NCBI GenBank assembly: GCA_021157665.1
Contig: JAGGWE010000125.1
Location: forward strand, 1-15,097
DNA from: Sulfurimonas sp.
Lineage (GTDB): Bacteria; Campylobacterota; Campylobacteria; Campylobacterales; Sulfurimonadaceae
DNA: 15,097 nucleotides
Reading direction: 5' to 3'
Part shown: piece by piece, positions 6,648-13,104 of the stretch
How positions within the stretch are numbered: the stretch's first letter is position 1
Layout: each line of letters begins with the position of its first letter
Notes under the pieces: generated by a model
Database searches by the model: none
Told to the model about the DNA's origin: nothing
The model's input: only the letters and a program-made list of their open reading frames with translations
Position numbers and translations under genes: made by a program

Positions 6648-6678
6648 ATGCTCATATATAAACTAGGTGGAAGAAAAA

Positions 6679-7848
6679 ATGAAAATAGCAGTGGTTGGAA
6701 CTGGATATGTAGGAATCTCAAACGGAATTTTATTAGCTCAACATAATGAAGTTATTGCTCTTGATATAGTTGCCCAAAAGGTAGAGATGTTAAACAATAA
6801 AATCTCACCGATAGAAGATGTCGAAATATCAAAATATTTAAAAACAAAAGAGTTAAACTTTAAAGCTACACTAGATAAACAAGTTGCATACAAAGATGCA
6901 GACTTTGTAATAATCTCAACGCCAACAGATTATGACCCTGAAACAAATTACTTTAACACTTCCCTTGTAGAAATCGTAATAAAAGATGTCCTAGAGATAA
7001 ACCCACATGCCACAATGGTTATAAAATCAACAGTACCAGTAGGCTATACAAAATCTGTAAATAAAAAGTTCAACACTACAAATATAATATTTTCTCCAGA
7101 GTTCCTAAGAGAAGGAAAAGCTCTACATGATAACTTATATCCAAGTAGAATTATAGTAGGTGAGAAATCAGACAGAGCAAAAGTATTTGCAAACTTATTA
7201 TTGCAAGGTGCTATAAAAAAAGATATTGATATTTTACTAACAGACTCAACTGAAGCAGAAGCTGTAAAACTATTTTCAAACACTTACCTTGCTATGAGGG
7301 TATCTTACTTTAATGAACTAGACTCTTATGCCCAGACTCATAATCTTAATACAAAAGACATAATTACAGGTGTAGGTTTAGACCCTCGTATCGGAACTCA
7401 TTATAACAACCCAAGTTTTGGTTATGGTGGATACTGTTTACCAAAAGACACAAAACAATTAAGAGCAAACTATAAAGATGTACCAAATAACTTAATTAGT
7501 TCCATAGTAGATTCTAACTCTACAAGAAAAGATTTTATAGCAGATAGTATAATAGCTAAAAATCCAAAAGTAGTTGGAATATACAGACTTGTTATGAAAT
7601 CAGGTTCAGATAACTTTAGAGCATCTGCAATACAGGGTATTATGAAAAGAATTAAAGCTAAAGGTATAGAAGTAGTTATATATGAACCAGTCTTTGAAGA
7701 AAATGAATTCTTTCACTCAAAAGTTATTAAAGATTTAGATGAGTTTAAAAAGATAAGTGATGTTATAGTAGCAAATAGACTTTCTGAAAATATTTTAGAT
7801 GTAGAAGATAAAGTTTATACTAGAGATATTTTTAATTCGGATAGTTAA
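6679..7848 (+). CDS. ugd: UDP-glucose 6-dehydrogenase (nucleotide-sugar dehydrogenase)
   Basis: It oxidises UDP-glucose to UDP-glucuronate with two NAD+, supplying an acidic sugar for surface polysaccharides. Numbered from the ATG at 6679 it has 389 residues, equal to the short E. coli Ugd and streptococcal HasB forms (388-402). The Rossmann motif GTGYVG is at 7-12. SPEFLREG (139-146) holds the catalytic glutamates, EAVKLFSNTYLAMRV the catalytic K197 and N201, and GYGGYCLPKDT the nucleophile C253 with K256 and D257. The GTG at 6667 is in frame but lies in the ribosome binding site AGGTGGAAG, so the ATG is preferred. It leads a two-gene unit with acpS. The phosphohexomutase at the window start belongs to the same general sugar pathway but is not adjacent. 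A related UDP-sugar or GDP-mannose dehydrogenase cannot be ruled out. Confidence 0.9.
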   Translation: MKIAVVGTGYVGISNGILLAQHNEVIALDIVAQKVEMLNNKISPIEDVEISKYLKTKELNFKATLDKQVAYKDADFVIISTPTDYDPETNYFNTSLVEIVIKDVLEINPHATMVIKSTVPVGYTKSVNKKFNTTNIIFSPEFLREGKALHDNLYPSRIIVGEKSDRAKVFANLLLQGAIKKDIDILLTDSTEAEAVKLFSNTYLAMRVSYFNELDSYAQTHNLNTKDIITGVGLDPRIGTHYNNPSFGYGGYCLPKDTKQLRANYKDVPNNLISSIVDSNSTRKDFIADSIIAKNPKVVGIYRLVMKSGSDNFRASAIQGIMKRIKAKGIEVVIYEPVFEENEFFHSKVIKDLDEFKKISDVIVANRLSENILDVEDKVYTRDIFNSDS

Positions 7849-7858
7849 GTAGCTCTTA

Positions 7859-8209
7859 ATGATTGGAATTGACCTTATTAAAACATCTCGAATGAATCAT
7901 TTAATAGAAAAATTTGGAGACAAAGCACTTCAAAGATTTTTATCAGATGATGAAATATTACTTGTTAAAAACTATAAAACTGCTTCTGGATTTTGGGCAA
8001 TAAAAGAAGCGGTATCAAAAGCCTTGGGCGTAGGTATAGGGGCTGAATGTTCATTTCACGATATTATCATCAGTAAAACTAAAAAAGGTGCTCCTAAAAT
8101 AAAACTATCATCACACATAATAAAAAAATATAATATCTCAGATACAAGTGTTTCCATAACACATGATGGTGAATATGCTATTGCTGTGGCTACGATACAA
8201 ACAAAATAG
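7859..8209 (+). CDS. acpS: Holo-[acyl-carrier-protein] synthase
   Basis: It transfers the 4'-phosphopantetheine arm from coenzyme A to the serine of apo-ACP, activating fatty-acid synthesis. Its 116 residues fit the compact trimeric AcpS family (about 115-126). The two magnesium/CoA motifs are clear: GIDLIKTSR at 3-11 with D5, and FWAIKEAVSKALGVGIG at 45-61 with E50 and K54. The C-terminal strand SITHDGEYAIAVA is also typical. The start begins the conserved GID strand directly and sits 10 nt after the ugd stop. No good ribosome binding site is visible, so translation may depend on coupling to ugd. It converges on thiS with 15 nt between the stops and no obvious hairpin. Confidence 0.93.
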   Translation: MIGIDLIKTSRMNHLIEKFGDKALQRFLSDDEILLVKNYKTASGFWAIKEAVSKALGVGIGAECSFHDIIISKTKKGAPKIKLSSHIIKKYNISDTSVSITHDGEYAIAVATIQTK

Positions 8210-8224
8210 CTTTAGAAATACCCT

Positions 8225-8425
8225 TTAACCACCACCAACAAAATCAAGTAATTCTAATTTATCACCATCATTTAAAATACACTTATCCCAGTTATTTTGT
8301 TTAACTATTTCCATATTTACGGCTGCTGCCATAACTTTTCCCTCTAAAGACAACTCTTTTAATAACATTGTTAAATTAATTTTTTCAGGAAATTTTTTAG
8401 ATTCCCCATTTATTATAATATTCAT
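8225..8425 (-). CDS. thiS: Thiamine biosynthesis sulfur carrier protein
   Basis: This ubiquitin-fold carrier is adenylated and thiocarboxylated at its C-terminal glycine and donates sulfur for the thiazole ring of thiamine through ThiG. Starting at the ATG at 8425 (MNIIINGESKKF) it has 66 residues, the normal ThiS size, and ends in the required FVGGG with terminal Gly-Gly. An upstream in-frame ATG at 8440 would add 5 residues, but that segment contains the AAAGAG ribosome binding site of the inner start, so the inner start is preferred. No thiG, thiF or thiH is in the window, so it is separated from its partners. A promoter with 4/6 and 5/6 consensus hexamers lies just upstream. The leader is too short for a TPP riboswitch. 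Confidence 0.88.
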   Translation of the reverse strand: MNIIINGESKKFPEKINLTMLLKELSLEGKVMAAAVNMEIVKQNNWDKCILNDGDKLELLDFVGGG

Positions 8426-8454
8426 ATCAACTCTTTTCATAAATTATTAGCAAT

Positions 8455-8482
8455 ATTGTACCTCTTTTAATTGAATTAACAA
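8455..8482 (-). promoter_or_regulatory. Possible thiS promoter
   Basis: On the minus strand TTGTTA (8482-8477) and TACAAT (8460-8455) are separated by 16 nt, matching the sigma-70 consensus at 4/6 and 5/6. The start site would be near 8448, about 20 nt before the thiS ATG. It overlaps the divergent regulator promoter. Confidence 0.4.
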
Positions 8483-8499
8483 TAATTTATAGATATACT
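8471..8499 (+). promoter_or_regulatory. Probable sigma-70 promoter of the response regulator operon
   Basis: TTGAAT (8471-8476) and TATACT (8494-8499) are separated by exactly 17 nt, matching consensus at 4/6 and 5/6. The start site would be near 8506, inside a run of four AAAT repeats (8503-8518), 27 nt before the regulator start. This is the best-formed promoter in the window. Confidence 0.55.
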
Positions 8500-8502
8500 G
8501 AC

Positions 8503-8518
8503 AAATAAATAAATAAAT
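8503..8518 (+). repeat. (AAAT)4 tetranucleotide repeat in the 5' leader
   Basis: Four perfect AAAT units begin about 4 nt after the -10 element of the regulator promoter and end 14 nt before its ATG. Four copies in AT-rich DNA may be chance. Length change here would alter the spacing of the leader but not a reading frame. Confidence 0.5.
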
Positions 8519-8532
8519 TTAAAGTAAACTAT

Positions 8533-9270
8533 ATGATAAATTCAACTGATATAACAAAATATACGAGAGACTTGTCTATTCTTTTTGTAGAAGACCATAA
8601 AGAACTAAGAGTTGATACGATTGATATATTAAAAAACTTTTTCAAAACAGTTGATAGTTCTGAAAATGGAAAAGAAGCACTTGATAAATATATAAAATAC
8701 AAAGAACAAAATTCTCAATATTATGATTTAGTGCTTTCAGATATACGAATGCCAATAATGGACGGTATTGAACTTACTGAAAAAATATATGATTTAAATC
8801 CGTCTCAAATTATAATTATATTGTCTGCACATGATGAAACAAAATATTTACTAAAACTTGTTAATCTAGGTATAGAACAATTTATAAAAAAACCTATTGA
8901 TTATCAAGAACTATTATCGGCTTTTTTAAACTCAGCTAAAAAACTAAAAGAAAAAAATAATTTGGATACTAACACTAAAATTATCCAAATATCCAAAAAG
9001 ATTACATACAATAAAGATAGTAAATCACTTTATAATGGTAAAGAAAATATATATTTAACAAAATTTGAAATTATTTTCATAGAACTTCTTACAACAAATA
9101 TAGGAAAGATATATTCAAATGATGAAATTGTATTACATTACAACTCTCTTAAAGAAAATATTGATAGCACAAATATTAGAAAATTAGTCTCTAAATTAAG
9201 AAAAAAACTGCCTACAAATAATTTAGAAAGTATTTATGGAATTGGTTATAAATTTATACCATATTTATAA
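8533..9270 (+). CDS. Orphan response regulator, receiver plus winged-helix DNA-binding domain
   Basis: This 245-residue transcriptional regulator has no adjacent kinase gene. The receiver domain (about 14-130) has E20/D21, phospho-acceptor D70 in VLSDIRMPIMDG, S98 in the switch position where T or S is normal, and K120 in IKKPI, so it should be phosphorylatable. After a charged linker (about 131-148) comes a divergent OmpR/PhoB-type winged helix. It contains LTKFEIIFIELL, a recognition region around NIRKLVSKLRKKL, and the closing wing YGIGYKF. The N-terminus is about 13 residues longer than in standard OmpR proteins. The ribosome binding site is weak. A good promoter lies upstream, and two genes follow at gaps of 20 and 22 nt, probably in one operon. 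The target genes and partner kinase are unknown. Confidence 0.87.
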   Translation: MINSTDITKYTRDLSILFVEDHKELRVDTIDILKNFFKTVDSSENGKEALDKYIKYKEQNSQYYDLVLSDIRMPIMDGIELTEKIYDLNPSQIIIILSAHDETKYLLKLVNLGIEQFIKKPIDYQELLSAFLNSAKKLKEKNNLDTNTKIIQISKKITYNKDSKSLYNGKENIYLTKFEIIFIELLTTNIGKIYSNDEIVLHYNSLKENIDSTNIRKLVSKLRKKLPTNNLESIYGIGYKFIPYL

Positions 9271-9290
9271 CTAAATAAAATGGAATCTAA

Positions 9291-9881
9291 ATGAATAAAA
9301 ATCACCTTAAAAATCAACTCTCAATACTTTCTCTTTCAATGTTTAGGAAAGATTTCTTTGGTATTTACCATGGTTCTATATCTGCAAAAACAGAATCTAA
9401 CCGTTTTATTATAAATACAAAAGAAGCTATTTTTGATGCAATTGATAAAAATAGCTTAATTGAATTATATTTTAAAAAAGATTATCGTTGGAATCAAGCT
9501 AGTTTAGATGCTAAAATTCATTTTAATATTTACTCACAAATATCAGATGCTAAATTTATCTGTTTTTCAATGCCACCATTTACTACAGCTTATTCACTTG
9601 AACATAATATAATATCACCAAAAGATTATTTTGGATACCAAGAGATAGGCTCGATAGAGATAGTAGACCCAAAACAGTTTGATGATTGGTACGATAGAGC
9701 TCAAAGTGAAATAAGCTACTATTTTCAAACAAAAAAAACAAATATTATGGTAATTAGAGGCTATGGTGTTTATGCTTTTAACAGAGACTTACATGAAATG
9801 GCAAAACAACTTGCTATATTAGAAAAAAGCTGTCGTTTGTTAATGCTTGAAAGTTCACAAAACAATTGTAATTTTGATTAA
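9291..9881 (+). CDS. Class II aldolase/adducin-like protein lacking the zinc-binding histidines
   Basis: Its 196 residues fit the class II aldolase/adducin fold. An N-terminal GIYHGSISAKTESNRFIINT (24-43) matches the phosphate-binding GNxS region, and the C-terminal segment IMVIRGYGVYAFNRDLHEM resembles the last core strand and helix. In fuculose-1-phosphate aldolase the zinc is held by three histidines. My by-eye alignment places F92, M94 and Y158 at those positions, so the protein is probably not a metal-dependent aldolase. It may bind a phosphorylated ligand or act structurally, as adducin does. TGGAA at 9281-9285 is a reasonable ribosome binding site. It lies 20 nt after the orphan regulator and 22 nt before a thioredoxin-like gene. 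The fold assignment is by eye; function is unknown. Confidence 0.72.
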   Translation: MNKNHLKNQLSILSLSMFRKDFFGIYHGSISAKTESNRFIINTKEAIFDAIDKNSLIELYFKKDYRWNQASLDAKIHFNIYSQISDAKFICFSMPPFTTAYSLEHNIISPKDYFGYQEIGSIEIVDPKQFDDWYDRAQSEISYYFQTKKTNIMVIRGYGVYAFNRDLHEMAKQLAILEKSCRLLMLESSQNNCNFD

Positions 9882-9903
9882 ATTTTATAAAAAAGGTAAA
9901 TAA

Positions 9904-10227
9904 ATGGCATTTATAGAAGTAGATGAAATTGACTTTTCTGAGATTATCGCAGAAGAGTTTAATAAAAAACAGATAGTTATTTTAAAGTTTGGTTCAGAGT
10001 ATTGTGATGCATGTGTAGCATTAGACTTTGAACTTGAAGAGATTGATGATAAACATGAAAATATTTCAGTTCTTGCAATAGATTGTGCTCAATCAGACAC
10101 TTTAGCAGAAAGATATGGAGTGATGCAAGTACCAACTATGATTATTTACGAAAATAAAGACTCAATACTCTGGAAGAAAGAGGGTATTATGCTTGCCCAA
10201 GATATAGAAAAGATTATATACTCATAA
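9904..10227 (+). CDS. Thioredoxin-like protein with CDAC active site
   Basis: This cytoplasmic thioredoxin-fold protein has 107 residues, the normal thioredoxin size, and no signal peptide. The redox pair is C34/C37 in KFGSEYCDACVALDFELEE. The classical WCGPC is replaced by YCDAC, losing the tryptophan, glycine and proline, which should shift its redox potential. The cis-proline P77 is present in VMQVPTMIIY, and a further C61 lies in the middle strand. It is probably a disulfide reductase for a specific partner and not the main thioredoxin. The ribosome binding site AAAAGG at 9891-9896 fits the start. It is the third gene of the apparent regulator operon, and its last two codons overlap the 3' end of bioA by 6 nt. 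Confidence 0.88.
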   Translation: MAFIEVDEIDFSEIIAEEFNKKQIVILKFGSEYCDACVALDFELEEIDDKHENISVLAIDCAQSDTLAERYGVMQVPTMIIYENKDSILWKKEGIMLAQDIEKIIYS

Positions 10228-11520
10228 TAATTCTATGGCTTTAAAGGCTGTATCCATCATTATATCAATCTCATCTTTTGTTATGATATATGGTGGCATA
10301 AAGTAAACAATATGACCTAGAGGTCTTAGTAAAACTCCATTTTTCAATCCATACTGATAAACTTTTAACCCTATTCTATCTTCAGATTTATACCCTTTTA
10401 ATTCAACTACACAAATCATTCCTGTTTGTCTTATAGATTCAACATTTTTAAGCTTTTTAAACTTTTGTAATTTTTCAGACATATATTTTGACAACTCTTT
10501 ATTTTTTTCTATAATATTCTCATTTTCAAAAATATCTAAAGTTGCATTTGCTGCTGCACATGCCAAAGCATTACCAGTATATGAATGGGAATGTAAAAAG
10601 GCCTTATGTTCATTATAATCACAATAAAATTTTGCATATATCTCATTTGTCGTTAAAACAACTGAAAGTGGAAGATAACCACCAGTTAAACCTTTTGATA
10701 AAACTATAAAATCAGGGGTTATTTTTGCAAGGCTACAGGCAAACAATTCCCCTGTTCTACCAAAACCAACCATAACTTCATCTGCAATTAAATGTACATT
10801 ATATTTACTACATATTTCACGAACCAATACTAAAAAATGGGGATGATACATATGCATATACCCTGCCCCTTGAACTAAAGGTTCTAATATTATTGCACTT
10901 ATTTCATCAGCTCTTTGTTTACATAACTCTTCAAATCCACATGCCGCTTCTTTAGCTGCTTCTAAACTCATATCTTTTGGAACTGGCGTTTGTATAGTTT
11001 TAAGTAAAAGTGGCTTGTATGTATCTTTATATAATTCAACATCACCAACACTCAAAGCCCCAATAGTTTCACCATGATAAGAATTCTTTAATGAAACAAA
11101 AATATTTTTATCACCATTACCATCATTTAAATGAGCATGATAACTCATTTTTAATGCAACTTCAACTGCACTTGAACCATTATCTGAATAAAAACATTTA
11201 TCTAATCCATCTGGTGTCAATTTAACCAATCTTTCTGATAATAGGACAACTTGTTCATGAGTAAAACCAGCCAATATTACATGTTCTAGCGTATCTAACT
11301 GCTCTTTTATTTTTTCATTTATATAACTATTTGTATGCCCAAACATATTTACCCACCAACTACTAATAGCGTCTATATATTTGTTGCCATCAAAATCTTC
11401 TAAATAAATACCATGAGCTTTCTTAATTGGAATTAATGGTAGTGTTTCGTGATCTTTCATCTGAGTACAAGGGTGCCAAAGAACATCTAAATCTCTATTT
11501 TTTAATTCTAAATTATTCAT
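10222..11520 (-). CDS. bioA: Adenosylmethionine-8-amino-7-oxononanoate aminotransferase
   Basis: This PLP enzyme of biotin synthesis converts 7-keto-8-aminopelargonate to 7,8-diaminopelargonate with S-adenosylmethionine as amino donor. Its 432 residues match the family (E. coli BioA 429). The N-terminus has the BioA-specific LWHPCTQM and AISSWWVNMFGH. The cofactor site shows SDNGSSAVEVALKM, NSYHGETIGALSVG, D247 in LIADEVMVGFGRTG, and the Schiff-base lysine K276 in LSKGLTGGYLPLS. SHSYTGNALACAAA follows. GGAA upstream of the ATG serves as ribosome binding site. No other bio gene is adjacent. It is transcribed divergently from the PpiD-like gene and converges on the thioredoxin-like gene, with a 6-nt overlap of coding ends. 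Confidence 0.96.
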   Translation of the reverse strand: MNNLELKNRDLDVLWHPCTQMKDHETLPLIPIKKAHGIYLEDFDGNKYIDAISSWWVNMFGHTNSYINEKIKEQLDTLEHVILAGFTHEQVVLLSERLVKLTPDGLDKCFYSDNGSSAVEVALKMSYHAHLNDGNGDKNIFVSLKNSYHGETIGALSVGDVELYKDTYKPLLLKTIQTPVPKDMSLEAAKEAACGFEELCKQRADEISAIILEPLVQGAGYMHMYHPHFLVLVREICSKYNVHLIADEVMVGFGRTGELFACSLAKITPDFIVLSKGLTGGYLPLSVVLTTNEIYAKFYCDYNEHKAFLHSHSYTGNALACAAANATLDIFENENIIEKNKELSKYMSEKLQKFKKLKNVESIRQTGMICVVELKGYKSEDRIGLKVYQYGLKNGVLLRPLGHIVYFMPPYIITKDEIDIMMDTAFKAIELL

Positions 11521-11636
11521 TATATTCCATTTGTTTTTTGTAATACTACCATATTTGAATCTTAACTCCTATTTTATGAAGTTTTAATAACTATTTACCT
11601 AAAATAACAAAAATATTATTATCAAGGTTTAGATAT

Positions 11637-13103
11637 ATGATTACATGGATGCAAAGACATAAGAAGTACCTCATTATTACAATTTGGATTTCAACAATCG
11701 CTTTTGTTGGAGCAGGTTTTGTTGGTTGGGGTCAGTACTCTTATGGAGATAAAGCTGGAGCAGTGGCAAAAGTTGGAAATATTGAGATAACAATGGGTGA
11801 ATTACAAAAATCGTATTCTAATCTATATGGACAGTACAATAAAATGTTTCAAGGTGACTTTGATGAAGAAAAAGCAAAAAGCTTTGGTCTTCAAGGACAA
11901 GCTTTAAAACATCTAACGGATCAAGCTCTAATTTTAAATCTTGCTGCCTCATATGATTTAAGAGTTAGTGATGCAGATTTATTAGCAGAACTAAAAACTC
12001 AAAAATTCTTTTTTAAAGATGGAGTTTTTGATAAAACAATCTATAAAGAAGCCCTTTCAAGAAACAATCTAAATTCAAAAGAATATGAAAAAGATGTTAA
12101 AAAACAATTACTTATTCAAAAAGTTTTAAAACTTTTACCTATTGAAGTAAGTGAAAATGAATCAAATATTATCAACACAATTTTAAATATATCTGATAAA
12201 ATTGAATATAAAATCTTAACAGACAAAAATATAGAGATAGATACATCAGATGATTCACTAAAACAATTTTGGAAAACTAAACAAAAAAACTTCATGAGTG
12301 AAACTAGCTATGAAGTAAAATATATAAAACAAGAAAGAGTTAGCAAAGATTATGATGAAACTAAAATATCTGAGTATTATTCTAAAAACAAAAACCACTT
12401 TAAAGATGAAAATGGAAAAATTGTTTCAATAGATGATGCCAAAGATAATGTTATTGCAGAACTTAACGCAAAAGCAACAAAAGATTTAGCGCTAAGATCT
12501 TATATCTCTTATAAAAAAGGTAAACTTTCTTCTGATGTGAAAATCTCATCATTAGTTATATCTCAAAACAATAATCCATTTAATGCAGTAACATTAGAAA
12601 AAGTTAAAAAGCTATCTCTTAATTCACCATACTTAAAACCAATAGAGATTGATGGAGAGTATTTCACATTTGAATTAGCTAAAATCAATCCATCTCAAGT
12701 AAAAAGTTTTGAAGATGCAAAAGCTGATGTTTTACCACTTTTTATATCTCAAGAGAAAAAAACAAAACTTATAGAGTTGGCTACAACTTCAGTTAAAACA
12801 TTTAAAGGAAAAGTAACTAAATTTTTAACAAATACAGATGCTGTTGAAATCACAGGAATACCTGTACTTGAAAGTAATGAATTTTTAGTTAAATTATTTA
12901 ATACACAGAAAAAAAGAGATTTTATCACACTTGAAAGTGGAAAGATTATTTTATATAACATTTTGGAACAAAAAATGCTTACTAATTCAAATATTAATCA
13001 AGATGATTCTATTAATAAAATAAAAAGTGCTATGTTTAATGAAGGCTTGTTAAAAAATCTTCAAAACAAGTACAAAACAGAGATTTTCATCCAAGGACTC
13101 TAA
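11637..13103 (+). CDS. Membrane-anchored SurA/PpiD-like chaperone, parvulin domain not visible
   Basis: This 488-residue protein has a short positive N-terminus (MITWMQRHKK), one membrane helix (about 11-30) and a large periplasmic part, the topology of PpiD. Residues about 38-170 resemble the SurA/PpiD N-terminal chaperone domain (VAKVGNIEITMGELQKSY; ALKHLTDQALILNLA; FKDGVFDKTIYKEAL). The segment FELAKINPSQVKSFEDAKADV matches what follows the isomerase domain in PpiD. Between them I find neither the HIL motif nor the GGxLG motif of parvulin, so it is probably a chaperone without isomerase activity. Annotation pipelines often call such genes peptidylprolyl isomerase. A PpiD-like gene before ftsA-ftsZ is a known order in Campylobacterota. 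AAGG at 11624-11627 is the likely ribosome binding site. ftsA begins one base after its stop. Confidence 0.85.
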   Translation: MITWMQRHKKYLIITIWISTIAFVGAGFVGWGQYSYGDKAGAVAKVGNIEITMGELQKSYSNLYGQYNKMFQGDFDEEKAKSFGLQGQALKHLTDQALILNLAASYDLRVSDADLLAELKTQKFFFKDGVFDKTIYKEALSRNNLNSKEYEKDVKKQLLIQKVLKLLPIEVSENESNIINTILNISDKIEYKILTDKNIEIDTSDDSLKQFWKTKQKNFMSETSYEVKYIKQERVSKDYDETKISEYYSKNKNHFKDENGKIVSIDDAKDNVIAELNAKATKDLALRSYISYKKGKLSSDVKISSLVISQNNNPFNAVTLEKVKKLSLNSPYLKPIEIDGEYFTFELAKINPSQVKSFEDAKADVLPLFISQEKKTKLIELATTSVKTFKGKVTKFLTNTDAVEITGIPVLESNEFLVKLFNTQKKRDFITLESGKIILYNILEQKMLTNSNINQDDSINKIKSAMFNEGLLKNLQNKYKTEIFIQGL

Positions 13104-13104
13104 T

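Noticed and set aside
7044..7283. Open frame antisense to ugd
   Set aside because: Contained in a strongly conserved dehydrogenase gene, with no coding evidence of its own.
8426..8532. TPP riboswitch in front of thiS
   Set aside because: The likely leader is only about 20 nt and no THI-box sequence is present.
11521..11636. Promoters or a BirA operator between bioA and the PpiD-like gene
   Set aside because: The -10-like TATTAT at 11614 would start transcription at the ribosome binding site, and no long palindrome typical of a BirA site is visible.
12749..12961. Open frame antisense to the PpiD-like gene
   Set aside because: Short, no ribosome binding site, and fully inside a long coding frame.
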